The notes below the pieces were generated by a model. That model worked only from the letters and a program-made list of their open reading frames with translations, made no database searches and was not told the origin of the DNA. 64,000 bases of DNA from Erythrobacter longus (GTDB lineage: Bacteria > Pseudomonadota > Alphaproteobacteria > Sphingomonadales > Sphingomonadaceae), in the NCBI RefSeq assembly GCF_000715015.1, contig NZ_JMIW01000003.1, positions 186,001-250,000 of the forward strand. The letters are read 5' to 3'. The position numbers were made by a program, and so were the translations under genes. Of the stretch, positions 20,171-29,845 are shown in pieces; position 1 is the first letter of the stretch; every line of letters starts with the position of its first letter.

Positions 20171-21729
20171 TGCGTGGGCTCGCGATTTGCGCAGGGCAGC
20201 GAGTCTTCCAAACGCATCTCTGTCTCATTGTCGCTTTGTGCGGTTTGGCGATCAATCAGAGCATCGATCTGCGCTGCAGGCATAGGCTTGTAATAAAGCC
20301 ACCCCTGAATTTGATCGCACCCTGCCAAGCGCACCAGATCAGCCTGATCGTTGGTTTCAACACCTTCAGCGGTCACGTCCATCTGAAGCGCACGGGCGAC
20401 CGCAATGCTCGATAGCATCATCGCACGGCTTCCTTCGTCAAGGGAGGCCTGAACCACAAGGCTTCGATCAAGCTTCAGTTTATCGAACCGGAACCGGCGC
20501 AAAAATCCAATCGAAGCGTAGCCTGTGCCAAAATCATCGAGCGAAATCCTGACCCCGAATTTGCGGATCACATCCAAAGTGCGTTCAGCGACATGGGGGT
20601 CGAGCACAAGATAGGTTTCGGTCACCTCCAGCTCGAGCATGTGCGGAGGAAAGCTGGTTTCTTCGAGTATCTCGCCAAGATTGATTGCAAATTCGGAATT
20701 GCGCAATTGCGCAGCGGATATGTTGACCGACAAGGTGATCCCGGGCCAACCGCGCGCCATGGTCATGGCTTCTTGCAAGACCCAAAGGCCGATTGAGTTG
20801 ATGATCCCTGCTTCTTCAGCCACCGGAATAAACACATTGGGGCCGATTGGCTTCCCGTCAGACCGGTTCCAGCGCAGCAAAGCTTCAACCGCGACGATGC
20901 GGCCATCTTGAGCATCTACCAGGGGTTGGTAGGCAAGCTCAAACTCGCCCTTTTTCAAGCCTTCGCGCAAGCCATCTTCGAGATCGCGAACGATTTCGCG
21001 GCGTTTGTCGAAGCTTGAATTGAACCAGGTGCAGCGCATTTTGCCGCTGCGCTTTGACATATACATCGCCACATCCGCCCGGCGCATCAACTCTGCTGGA
21101 TCAAGGCTGAAATCAGTGGTGATTGTGGCAAGGCCGACACTTGCGCCAATCGCCAGTTCCCGCTCGCCAACGCCAATGGGCGCTTGAAGCCGATCAAGTA
21201 TTTTGCGGCACAGACCTTCGAGGATTGTGCCTGCCAGGGGGCCGCTGGCGAGGCTTGCAAATTCATCACCGCCAAGGCGATAACAGCGCGCCTCATCGCC
21301 AATCAATTCCTGCATAAGCACAGCGTATTGCTTGATCAATTCATCGCCTTCTTCGTGGCCGAAACGATCATTGATGAGCTTGAACCCGTCAAGGTCGAAT
21401 ACCGCCAGAGCAACCTCCTCACCGCTTTGGGCAAGATTGGCGATATCTCTTCGTAAAGCGCTGCGATTGGGGAGGTTTGTGAGGGTATCTCTGCGTCCCA
21501 ATCGCTCCAATTCGCGGACATTGGCAACGCCGCTGCGGCTCAGGAAAAAGACTGTTGCTGCGTAAAGGAAGGCTCCTGCGATCAGCAAAAGGCTTGTGTC
21601 AATTAATGACAGCTTCTCGCTTGCAATAACCACCAAAGCGATTGCCGAAACCACCAATGAGACGGTGGCGAGCGGAAGCAGCACCAATCCTGTTGGGGTC
21701 AAACGCAGTGGTTTGGATGGTTGAGGCAC
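20167..21729 (-). CDS. Membrane GGDEF/EAL protein (cyclic-di-GMP turnover)
   Basis: The 520-residue product has two N-terminal membrane segments (about residues 12-62), a GGDEF domain with intact RLGGDEF (about 150-157), and an EAL domain with intact VEALLRW, then [12 protein letters not shown] and [11 protein letters not shown]. Both catalytic signatures look complete, so it may make and break cyclic-di-GMP, or one domain may regulate the other. It is placed between cheR and the chemoreceptor gene, which it overlaps by four bases. A role in linking chemotactic input to the motile/sessile switch is inference. Confidence 0.9.
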   Translation of the reverse strand: MPQPSKPLRLTPTGLVLLPLATVSLVVSAIALVVIASEKLSLIDTSLLLIAGAFLYAATVFFLSRSGVANVRELERLGRRDTLTNLPNRSALRRDIANLAQSGEEVALAVFDLDGFKLINDRFGHEEGDELIKQYAVLMQELIGDEARCYRLGGDEFASLASGPLAGTILEGLCRKILDRLQAPIGVGERELAIGASVGLATITTDFSLDPAELMRRADVAMYMSKRSGKMRCTWFNSSFDKRREIVRDLEDGLREGLKKGEFELAYQPLVDAQDGRIVAVEALLRWNRSDGKPIGPNVFIPVAEEAGIINSIGLWVLQEAMTMARGWPGITLSVNISAAQLRNSEFAINLGEILEETSFPPHMLELEVTETYLVLDPHVAERTLDVIRKFGVRISLDDFGTGYASIGFLRRFRFDKLKLDRSLVVQASLDEGSRAMMLSSIAVARALQMDVTAEGVETNDQADLVRLAGCDQIQGWLYYKPMPAAQIDALIDRQTAQSDNETEMRLEDSLPCANREPTQ

Positions 21730-21882
21730 TCAGCTTCCCTTAGAGGCGCGATCATTCCTGATCGCCAGCAGTTCACGCTAAAGATGAATGGCTAACGCCC
21801 GGTAAAATGTGGGCCTGTTTGAGCTACGCAATGCGGGCGTAAGACTTAGAATCACGGCCTATGTGCATCTACTTACTTGCAT

Positions 21883-22749
21883 CTATGCAAATTGGGCGGT
21901 GGGCTCGGCCCCCTGGATGGAGCTGCGCAGTTCGAAAATGCTGGCGCGTTTGCCCGAGGGGATGAACGCATCGGTGTGCGGCGACACGGTTTCGCCAGCG
22001 CCCAGCATAAGAAATCCGTCATTGGCAAGCGCATTGGAAAGCCGCTGGAACGCAAGCGCGCGTTTCTCGCTACCGAAATAGAGCAGAACATTGCGACATA
22101 AGATGAGATCAAATCGCCCCCGACCCGGGCTTTGCGTAAGGATATTGTGCTCTTCAAATCGGCTATGCCGGCGTGCATTCTCGCGCATCTGCCAACCACC
22201 TGCTGCCTCATCGAAATAGCTGAGCATTGCCGACACACCAAGGCCGCGCTGAATTTCGAATTGGGTGTATAGACCTTTGCGGGCGACCTGAATCGCCTTG
22301 TTGGAAATGTCAGTTCCCAGGATTTCAATGTTCCAGCCAGCCCACAGACCTTTTTGCTCTTCAAACAGCATTCCAAGGCTGTGGACCTCTTGGCCGGTTG
22401 AACATCCCGCGCACCAAATTGAAAGACGCCGCTCGCGTTGGCGGCGCTTTTTCAATTCGGGTAAAACCTCCAACGGGATCTGATCAAATGTGGGCTTGTC
22501 GCGGAAGAAATAGGTTTCGTTATTGAGAAGCGCCTCGACGATTTCATCCGCCAGATCGTTGTACTGGGATGGCTGGGAAGCGGCACCAAGCAGGCACACA
22601 AGCTGATCGATATTGGCAATGCCGTGCCGCCGAAAAACGCCTGAGAGCGCCGATTCAAGGCGCCATTTGCGGCTATCGGTCAACTGTTGCCCGGTCCGCT
22701 GGGCCAAAAGATCAGAGATGATCTTGTAGGAGGCTTGGCTAAATTCCAT
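21883..22749 (-). CDS. cheR: Chemotaxis methyltransferase CheR
   Basis: The 288-residue product has the N-terminal all-helical CheR domain and the C-terminal SAM-dependent domain with IWCAGCSTGQEVHSL (SAM loop) and LILCRNVLLYF. LNNETYFFRD is the usual signature around residue 75-85. It methylates glutamates on chemoreceptors. The frame extends 53 codons upstream into cheB, but the ATG at 22749 begins at the normal CheR N-terminus (MEFSQASY) and lies 17 bases after the cheB stop. Confidence 0.93.
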   Translation of the reverse strand: MEFSQASYKIISDLLAQRTGQQLTDSRKWRLESALSGVFRRHGIANIDQLVCLLGAASQPSQYNDLADEIVEALLNNETYFFRDKPTFDQIPLEVLPELKKRRQRERRLSIWCAGCSTGQEVHSLGMLFEEQKGLWAGWNIEILGTDISNKAIQVARKGLYTQFEIQRGLGVSAMLSYFDEAAGGWQMRENARRHSRFEEHNILTQSPGRGRFDLILCRNVLLYFGSEKRALAFQRLSNALANDGFLMLGAGETVSPHTDAFIPSGKRASIFELRSSIQGAEPTAQFA

Positions 22750-22766
22750 GAGCAAATCGCCGCGGG

Positions 22767-23996
22767 TTACGCGGCAGGAACTCCGCCGCGGGGCACCGCT
22801 TTGTCGGCAAGCCTTGCCATGATTGCCTGGCCCAAGCCTTGAGGCGTAGCGACAAAGCTTGTGAGGCCTGCTTTTGTGACTGCGCCCGGCATTCCCCAGA
22901 CCGCACACGTTTCTGCGCTTTGTGCCCAGATGGAGCCACCTGCCTCGACCAGACTTTGCGCGCCGTGGAATCCATCGCGGCCCATGCCCGACAAGATAAT
23001 GGCAAGAACGCGGCCCTCGCAGGCCTCCGCCAGGCTTTTGAGCATTGGGTCAACTGACGGCAAGCAGCCGCTCACCGCTGGCTCAGCAGAGGTGCGAGCG
23101 ACCAGGCGGTCAGAAAGGCGGGACACGCGCATATGGCCATGACCGGTCGCAATAGCGATTTCGCCCCCGCGTATCTCGGTTCCATCTTCGGCAATCTTGG
23201 TCGGTCGCCCGCTCGCAACTTCGATCTGGCGGGCGAAAACCGGAATGAAATTGCTCGGAAGATGCTGAGTGATCAAGATGGGCAAGGTGCATGAAGGAGA
23301 AAGCTCTCGCAGCATGAGGTTGATCGCGTGGATGCCCCCGGTAGAGGCTCCAATAGCGATCACGTCAGGCCGTTTGAGCCTCGGGGTCTTAAGAGCTGGC
23401 GTGATAGAGCCCGATGTGGCCTGTGCGTCCAATGCTGTCCCAGCCAGTGCGCCCATTTGTTCAGCGGATGATGCCGCATCAGTCCCGTCAGAACCAAGCG
23501 CGCGAATTTTGCTCAGGAGCTGGCTGCGATAGTCTTCAGTAAAGCCGCCGGGACGCGGTTTTTGCAAGGTGTCTGCTGCCCCGTTTGAAAGCGCTTCAAC
23601 CGTTGCCTCTGCGCCATCTTGGGTGAGCGAGGACACCACCAGAACTTGAACGCCCGGAGCTGCTGCAAGAAGGTCCGGCAACGCTTTGAGCCCGCCAATG
23701 CCCGGCATCTCCAGATCAAGCAGGACGACGTCGGCTGGCTCTTTTTTGATTTGCGCGATGGCACGCTCGGCGCTGCTTGCCGTTCCTGCGATTTCCATTG
23801 AGGGATCGCCTTCCACCATGCGGCGGAAAATTGTGCGCACCGTCAGCGAATCGTCGACGATCATCACTCGGATGAGCGAACCCGCCTTACCCTCAGCAAG
23901 ACGCTGAATGCGGCTCTGGATTCGAGGTGAGGCAGGAGCCGTTGACGAAGGCTTAGAACCTGCCTTCCCGAAAGGAGGGCTGGGCGGGATGTTCAT
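22767..23996 (-). CDS. cheB: Chemotaxis response regulator methylesterase CheB
   Basis: The 409-residue product has a receiver domain (phosphoacceptor in LLDLEMPG, about residue 95) and a C-terminal methylesterase domain with IGASTGGIHA (catalytic Ser), ITQHLPSNF (His) and LSGMGRDG (Asp). It removes methyl groups from receptors for adaptation. It has about 40 residues of Pro/Ser-rich extension before the receiver; the ATG overlapping the cheY stop by four bases is the likely start. The order cheY-cheB-cheR is typical of an alphaproteobacterial che operon. Confidence 0.94.
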   Translation of the reverse strand: MNIPPSPPFGKAGSKPSSTAPASPRIQSRIQRLAEGKAGSLIRVMIVDDSLTVRTIFRRMVEGDPSMEIAGTASSAERAIAQIKKEPADVVLLDLEMPGIGGLKALPDLLAAAPGVQVLVVSSLTQDGAEATVEALSNGAADTLQKPRPGGFTEDYRSQLLSKIRALGSDGTDAASSAEQMGALAGTALDAQATSGSITPALKTPRLKRPDVIAIGASTGGIHAINLMLRELSPSCTLPILITQHLPSNFIPVFARQIEVASGRPTKIAEDGTEIRGGEIAIATGHGHMRVSRLSDRLVARTSAEPAVSGCLPSVDPMLKSLAEACEGRVLAIILSGMGRDGFHGAQSLVEAGGSIWAQSAETCAVWGMPGAVTKAGLTSFVATPQGLGQAIMARLADKAVPRGGVPAA

Positions 23997-24358
23997 GCAA
24001 AGCCAACAAGCTGGAGTTTGATCTGAAGCGTTTCGTGGTCGAAAGGTTTCATTACATATTCGTCAGCACCAGCGCTGATCGCTTCGCGGATATGGGAAAC
24101 ATCGTTTTCCGTGGTGCAAAAGACCACCTTCGGCTTATCCCCGCCATCCCTTTTGCGAAGGTGAGTGATGAACTCGATCCCGGTCATTACCGGCATATTC
24201 CAATCCAGCAGAATGACGTCAGGCATCGCCTTGTCACACGCATCCAGACCCAATTGACCGTTTTCGGCCTCACCCACAGTAAATCCCAAGGTTTCAAGGA
24301 TGTGCCTCGAAACCTTTCGGATCACTTTAGAATCATCAACAACAAGGCAGGTTTTCAT
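23993..24358 (-). CDS. cheY: CheY-type single-domain response regulator
   Basis: The 121-residue product is a stand-alone receiver. It shows the acidic pair Asp8-Asp9, phosphoacceptor Asp52 (LLDWNMP), a conserved Thr in VVFCTT and the Lys in VMKPF. It has no output domain. In this operon it is the expected target of CheA and the messenger to the flagellar switch or another effector. The start overlaps nothing upstream; its stop overlaps the cheB start (ATGA). Confidence 0.92.
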   Translation of the reverse strand: MKTCLVVDDSKVIRKVSRHILETLGFTVGEAENGQLGLDACDKAMPDVILLDWNMPVMTGIEFITHLRKRDGGDKPKVVFCTTENDVSHIREAISAGADEYVMKPFDHETLQIKLQLVGFA

Positions 24359-24413
24359 TATTATTCCCCGAAGCCAGAACCCTTATCGGTATGCCGATAA
24401 GGTAAGCATTGAA

Positions 24414-24854
24414 TTAAGCGGCCATGTCGTTTGCTGCGTGCCCGTCGACTATTTTTTCAAGATTTAGCAAGAGTGCAGGCCCCACCCGAGTTTCGATCAA
24501 GCCTTTGGAAACACGCGACCACCGTTTGCCAAACCCACCCGGAACGGATGCGGGTTCGCTCATGGCGGTGCAAATATCCTCGATTGCATCCACTCTTAAA
24601 GCGTAAGCGTCTCCATGAAAGCTGGCCACGATAGCGCGGTGATCGGTTGCAAAGTTGTCTGCGTCAAAACCCATCGCGGTCCGGCAATCCAATACCGTCA
24701 ATGCCTGGCTTCGCAGAGCGGTAAGGCCGGTGATGTAACTGGGCGTGCGCGGGATTGGGGTGACCGCCGCGATCTCGATCACAGACTGCACCTCTGGCGC
24801 TAGAAATGCACAGCGGCGCCCTGCGATAAGCGCCATGACAAGGAGCGAATTCAT
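24414..24854 (-). CDS. cheW: CheW-type adaptor
   Basis: The 146-residue product consists of one CheW domain (CAFLAPEVQSVIEIAAVTPIP-type opening, then YITGLTALRSQALTVLDCR). It couples receptors to CheA. Its ATG overlaps the cheA stop by four bases. The opening MNSLLVMALIAGRRCAF is the first beta strand of the fold rather than a signal peptide. Sequence is divergent from E. coli CheW but context is decisive. Confidence 0.88.
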   Translation of the reverse strand: MNSLLVMALIAGRRCAFLAPEVQSVIEIAAVTPIPRTPSYITGLTALRSQALTVLDCRTAMGFDADNFATDHRAIVASFHGDAYALRVDAIEDICTAMSEPASVPGGFGKRWSRVSKGLIETRVGPALLLNLEKIVDGHAANDMAA

Positions 24855-27271
24855 GTGGCGGTCCCTCCTGCGCGTCGAACTTTACGAAGCGCCTTGATCA
24901 GGCCTTCTCGGTCATATTTGTAGACGGTGTCTGCATCCCCGCTGGCCTCTGGCGCATCGCGAAGGCGTACAACAGGAGTGGTTGATGCGGTGCCCGGATC
25001 GCCTGAGGGTTCGGCTTGATCTTCAAAGTAGATCGCAACGTCTTCCACAGCATCGCTATCGGATGCGACATCGTATCCCGCTGATACAACTAACGGCGCA
25101 AGAACGGTGCGTGCCCAATCGCCATCGGGTATGCGGCAGACCGGCTTTGCCGCGCTCTCAGGCGCTTCACCAAAGCGGGCGAACAAGTCGTGCCCGTCAA
25201 GTAGTCTGACGGTTTTTTCACCCGTGGCTTTGTCCCCTACCAGGATCACAGCCTCGACCGATTGCTCGTCTCTTACCGGCTTAAGATCGCCACTAAGGTC
25301 AATCGCCTCTTCGACCGCGCGCACAGCGTAAAGCAATTGCATCGTGCCATCGTTGAGGTGCAGCAGGCGTAGTTTTTGAAGCTCAATCGGGTCTTTGGGA
25401 AGTCCAGCCAAAGGCAGGATTTGCCCATCGAGAATAGCGCGCATTTGGGTGCCGGTGCGGTCAACCGCGTCCATCGCGATGGTCTCGATGCGTTGAACAA
25501 GCTCCAAACGGACAGCGCATCGGCGGCCTTCGAAGTCTTTGAAAAGCATAGCGCGGCCTGCTTGACCCAATTGTGCCTCAGCAAAATCACCCTCGCTTTG
25601 CAGAACACTGCTGCTGAGGTCGGAGGTGATTTTCTGCTCTGAGGCAATGTTGGTCACATCAAGCAGCAAGACGGGCTGACCGTCATCAAGCAGGGTGGAG
25701 CCAGCATAAACGCCCGCTTTCATCACTGCAGGCGCAAGAGGTTTCACCACGATATCGCCGTGGGAATGGATCCCATCGACCGCAAGGGCAAACAAATCCC
25801 CATTCGCCAGCCGAAGCATGACCATCGTGTGTTCGCTTTCAGCCACCGTGCTTGGGGGAAGGCCAAGAACTTTGTGCAGGTGGAGGCATGGCACGCGCTT
25901 GCCTCTGAACGTGACAAGCGCGGTTTCGCCCACCCGAGTGAAATCGAGCGCCTTTGATGAGGAGTGTATGATTTCGTCGATATAGCTTTGCGGTATGGCA
26001 AAACGCTGGCCGCTGGTCTCCACGGTAAGCCCGGCGATAATGCTGAGTGTCAAAGGGATTTGCAGGGTAAACTGCGAGCCAACGCCTTTGGTTGATTTGA
26101 CCGATATGGTGCCACCAACACGTCCCAGATTCTGGCGCACCACATCAAGGCCAACCCCGCGTCCTGAGATATTGCTGACTGTTTCTGCGGTTGAAAAGCC
26201 CGGCTGAAAGACGAGCTGTAAAATCGCATCGCGGTTCATTGCGGCTCGCTGAGCTTTGGTGATCAGGCCGGTTGCGACGGCTTTATCTGCGATATTGTCT
26301 TCGCAAAGGCCGCGTCCATCATCGCTGACCACAACCAGGATCATATTTCCTGATTGGCGCGCAGTGATCGACAAAAACCCGATCTCAGGTTTACCAAGGG
26401 AAAGGCGTTCAGACGGTGGTTCGATGCCGTGGTCGATGGAATTGCGGATGATGTGCGTGAGCGGATCGCGGATCGTCTCGATCATCTCGCGGTCAAGCTC
26501 AACATCGCCGCCTTCCAGATCGATCATCACCTGTTTGCCAAGATCATTGGAAAGGTCGCGGACAAGCCGGGGGAATGCGTTGAACAAGGTTTCTATGCGC
26601 TGCATCCGCATCCGCGTGATGGCATCGCGAACATCGGAAAGGATCGCTGTCAGCCGCTCAAAAGGGCCGTCGATCATGGGCTGAGTGCCGGCTTGGCGCA
26701 GGCGGTGGGCCAGATCGTTGCGGGCCAGAACCATATCGGAAACGCCGCTCATCACCCGGTCAAGCAGATCGACAGGCAGGCGAATAGAGCGCTGGCCCCC
26801 GACACCATCGGCTCTCTTCGTGTTTTGTGCAGGGCCCTTATCTTCAGCCGTGTTGCTTTGGGAAAACGTGTTTGCAGCCGCGGTTGCGTCCGCATTTTGC
26901 ACACCGTCCGCTTCAAGCGCTGCGATCAGCGCTTCATCCCCGCCATTGGGAAGGTCTTCACCTGCATCAATTGCATCGACCATGACGACAATCCGGTCGA
27001 TGATGGCCAAGACGGCGGTGACAAGTCGTTGATCGGGCTGGCGCTTACCCGAGCGGCAATCAGACAGCGCATCTTCAGCGGCGTGGCTGAGCGTGGCGAG
27101 CCGGGGAAGATCGAAAAAGCCGCAATTGCCTTTGACCGTATGGACAAAGCGGAAAATGGTGTCGAGACGCGCGCTATCTGCTGGATTGGCCTCCCAAGCG
27201 ACAATTTCGCCTGCGCTTGCCTCCAGCATTTCGCGTGTTTCTGCGACGAAATCCGCCAGCAGGTCGTCCAT
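24851..27271 (-). CDS. cheA: Chemotaxis histidine kinase CheA with degenerate C-terminal receiver-like tail
   Basis: The 806-residue product has an HPt domain with phospho-accepting His44 (FVHTVKG), the CheA dimerisation helices, and a HATPase core (HIIRNSIDHGIEPP, VVSDDGRGL, GRGVGLDVV). It then has two CheW-like regions, the second ending around residue 650. The last ~120 residues contain RTVLAPLVVSAGYDV, which resembles the start of a receiver domain, but the phosphoacceptor Asp motif is not visible and an acidic/Pro stretch replaces it. There is no evident P2 CheY-binding domain. It heads the operon cheA-W-Y-B-R. Confidence 0.93.
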   Translation of the reverse strand: MDDLLADFVAETREMLEASAGEIVAWEANPADSARLDTIFRFVHTVKGNCGFFDLPRLATLSHAAEDALSDCRSGKRQPDQRLVTAVLAIIDRIVVMVDAIDAGEDLPNGGDEALIAALEADGVQNADATAAANTFSQSNTAEDKGPAQNTKRADGVGGQRSIRLPVDLLDRVMSGVSDMVLARNDLAHRLRQAGTQPMIDGPFERLTAILSDVRDAITRMRMQRIETLFNAFPRLVRDLSNDLGKQVMIDLEGGDVELDREMIETIRDPLTHIIRNSIDHGIEPPSERLSLGKPEIGFLSITARQSGNMILVVVSDDGRGLCEDNIADKAVATGLITKAQRAAMNRDAILQLVFQPGFSTAETVSNISGRGVGLDVVRQNLGRVGGTISVKSTKGVGSQFTLQIPLTLSIIAGLTVETSGQRFAIPQSYIDEIIHSSSKALDFTRVGETALVTFRGKRVPCLHLHKVLGLPPSTVAESEHTMVMLRLANGDLFALAVDGIHSHGDIVVKPLAPAVMKAGVYAGSTLLDDGQPVLLLDVTNIASEQKITSDLSSSVLQSEGDFAEAQLGQAGRAMLFKDFEGRRCAVRLELVQRIETIAMDAVDRTGTQMRAILDGQILPLAGLPKDPIELQKLRLLHLNDGTMQLLYAVRAVEEAIDLSGDLKPVRDEQSVEAVILVGDKATGEKTVRLLDGHDLFARFGEAPESAAKPVCRIPDGDWARTVLAPLVVSAGYDVASDSDAVEDVAIYFEDQAEPSGDPGTASTTPVVRLRDAPEASGDADTVYKYDREGLIKALRKVRRAGGTAT

Positions 27272-27425
27272 ATTGCGCGTGCCCTTTGTTCGTTGCCGAA
27301 CCGCTTTTATTGGGGTGTCACCTGTAAAGAGATGTCACTTCGGAGGTCGCTTATGAACGGGGATGGTTAACGATTGCCTATCTTGCGGGACTTATCGTTA
27401 CCTGCGTGATGCAGTGGCTTTCGCA

Positions 27426-28808
27426 TCAACTGCTGTGTTTGTCGGGCGCTCTTTTCGCAAGCAACCAATAGGCAAGCGCGCCGCCGGTCAGGCCGCCGAA
27501 AATATTGGCAGCAAGTTCAGCGGAATAGACAGCAGCGCTGCCCCAACTGGCAAGGAACACCCATGCAAAGGGCAGCATGACGAGGAAAACACGGGCCGCC
27601 GATTGGCTCAGCGCAAAAGAGGCCCTGTCGATCGCATTGAGAATGCCGTTTGAAACGATCAAAACGCCAAAGCCTGCATATCCCCACGCAGCGATCTGGA
27701 TATAGAGCGCGAACTGCTCAATGATTTTTGGGTCTTGGCTAAAGAAGCCTGCAAACCATTCAGCCATCGGTACTGTGACAGCGACAAGCGCAAGGCCCCA
27801 GACAAGACAAAAGCCAAAGGCATAAAGCGCGGATTTTCGGGCGCGGCCATATTCGCGCGCGCCCCAGTTCTGGCCCACGATCGCCCCGATTGATCCCGAC
27901 AATGCGAGCAACGGGACAGTCGCAATTCCCTGCAAACGTCCCGCTGCGCCAAAGGCTGCGACCGCCGCTTCGCCCTGGGTCGCGATTACGGCAGTGAGGA
28001 CCGAAAGGCCAATCGGGTTGATCGAATTGGAGAAGGCGGCAGGGCCTGCCACGCGCAAGATCGATACCGCTGGATCAACCCAGCTTCCCTCGCGGATAAG
28101 CGATGGGTCAAACGGCAGGTCAGTCTGGCGAAGCAACACGAACGCCACCACAACGCCGATCAAGTATCCGATGATCGTCGCATAGGCGGCGCCGACAATT
28201 CCATAACCTTCGAACCCAAATGCGCCGGTGATGAGAAGGGGGTCGAGCACCCAATTGGCCGCTGCATAGCTGACCGAGACAATGCTGGTTTTCTTCGCTT
28301 CGCCCTGACCGCGAAGCACGCCGTTAAAACCCATTATTGCAAGGACCAGCGGAAAGCCAATCGCATAGGGTTGCATATATTCAAGGATGAGAGGCCGCAG
28401 ATGATCGGGGGCATTCATAAGCGCAAACAGCGGATCAAGCAGGGCAAAAAGCACCAGGCCCATGACGACACCGATCAGAACCGCAAAGATCAGCCCAAAA
28501 TTCGCCCGCCGTGCGCAGCGTTCAAAATCCCCTTCGCCAAGGGCTCTTGCAACGACCGAATTGATCCCGACCATTACCCCCACACCGATGGAAGAAAGCG
28601 CGACGGTGATAGGGAAAATGAACGAAATCGCAGCCAGCGCATCGGAACCCAACTGGCCGATGAAATAGGCATCCACCAGCCCGATTGACATGATCGCCGA
28701 GACACCGATGATCGCAGGCAGAGTTTGCCCGATCAGGTGCCCGATCACGCTGCCTGTGGCGAGCTTTGCAGATGTATCTGATGATGGGGCAGAGGCGGAT
28801 TTGCTCAT
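27426..28808 (-). CDS. MATE-family efflux transporter
   Basis: The protein is about 460 residues from the ATG at 28808 (an in-frame ATG lies 13 codons further out). It has about twelve hydrophobic segments in two six-helix halves, with the MATE patterns IMSIGLVDAYFIGQLGSDALAA-like opening (FIGQLGSDALAA) and VGQNWGAREYGRARK in the second half. It is an antiporter exporting cationic or amphipathic compounds; the substrate cannot be told from sequence. It stands alone between the che operon and the divergent aldolase gene. Confidence 0.9.
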   Translation of the reverse strand: MSKSASAPSSDTSAKLATGSVIGHLIGQTLPAIIGVSAIMSIGLVDAYFIGQLGSDALAAISFIFPITVALSSIGVGVMVGINSVVARALGEGDFERCARRANFGLIFAVLIGVVMGLVLFALLDPLFALMNAPDHLRPLILEYMQPYAIGFPLVLAIMGFNGVLRGQGEAKKTSIVSVSYAAANWVLDPLLITGAFGFEGYGIVGAAYATIIGYLIGVVVAFVLLRQTDLPFDPSLIREGSWVDPAVSILRVAGPAAFSNSINPIGLSVLTAVIATQGEAAVAAFGAAGRLQGIATVPLLALSGSIGAIVGQNWGAREYGRARKSALYAFGFCLVWGLALVAVTVPMAEWFAGFFSQDPKIIEQFALYIQIAAWGYAGFGVLIVSNGILNAIDRASFALSQSAARVFLVMLPFAWVFLASWGSAAVYSAELAANIFGGLTGGALAYWLLAKRAPDKHSS

Positions 28809-29000
28809 GGAAGGCGCGGGCTTATCCGGCCAAACACGTTGGCGCAAAGCAATTCACCTTCGCGCTTTTCAAACAAGGCCTTGTGAACTTCCAACGGCAG
28901 GCCAAAACAGCAGGTACCCGCCTATGCGCAGAGATGCTTGCCGCGATGGGCAGATTAGTGCGATAAGGGCACCAAAGATATTTGAGAAAGGGATAGTTCC

Positions 29001-29777
29001 ATGGCAACCCAACTGAAGCCTTCTGAGAGCTTAGAGGGACAAGTGAGCAAGGAAGAATGGCAGGCGCGCCTTGATCTGGCCGCATGCTACCGGATTTTCG
29101 ACCACATGGGTTGGGGCGAATCGATCTACAACCACATCTCTTTGAAAGTGCCGGGCGAAGAGGACACCTTCCTCATCAACCCGTTTGGGCTTCTTTATGA
29201 CGAAGTGACCGCATCGAACCTTGTGAAGATCGATGTCGAGGGCAACAATGTGGGCGGTTCGCCATACATGGTGAACAAAGCGGGCTTCACCCAGCACGCG
29301 CATTTTCACAAACATTTGGGCGGGCGCGCTGATGCGATTTGCCACGTGCACACGACCGCAACCATGGCGGTTTGCAGCCACAAGGAAGGCCTTCGCCCGA
29401 TCAGCTTTTACGCCTGCAATTTCCAGGACCAGATCGGCTATCACGACTTTGAAGGCGTGACGGTGCGCGCCGAAGAAGGCGACCGTTTGGTGCAAAACCT
29501 TGGCAACCACACCATTTTGATGCTGCGCAATCATGGCCCGGTTGTCATGGACGGCACCATTCAGGGCATGTTTGTGAAGATGTGGGCGCTGCAACGCGCC
29601 TGCGAAATTCAGGTTGCAACCCTTTCCCAAGGCGAGCCGCAGGTTGTGCCGCAAGAGGTGATCGACGTCCACCAGCGCGATCTTTCAGTCATGGCCAGCC
29701 AGGGCGGGGCAGGCGTCTTCGACTTTGAAGCGTGGAAGCGCCGCATCGACAAGATCGACGACAGCTGGCGCCATTAA
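29001..29777 (+). CDS. Class II aldolase/adducin-family protein
   Basis: The 258-residue product has the class II aldolase fold with metal-binding His in ICHVHTTATMAVCSH and a later LRNHGPVVM, consistent with a zinc site. Family members cleave or epimerise sugar phosphates, but this branch (adducin-like, with FDHMGWGESIYNHISLKVPG) is often uncharacterised in alphaproteobacteria. Start is the ATG at 29001 after a GAGAAAGGGA-type ribosome site. No sugar pathway genes are next to it. Confidence 0.85.
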   Translation: MATQLKPSESLEGQVSKEEWQARLDLAACYRIFDHMGWGESIYNHISLKVPGEEDTFLINPFGLLYDEVTASNLVKIDVEGNNVGGSPYMVNKAGFTQHAHFHKHLGGRADAICHVHTTATMAVCSHKEGLRPISFYACNFQDQIGYHDFEGVTVRAEEGDRLVQNLGNHTILMLRNHGPVVMDGTIQGMFVKMWALQRACEIQVATLSQGEPQVVPQEVIDVHQRDLSVMASQGGAGVFDFEAWKRRIDKIDDSWRH

Positions 29778-29845
29778 GGCGGGCTGCGCGTTCACATTTT
29801 TCTCATTCCATTCACCTCGATGGTAAATCGCCTTGATGGTCAATC

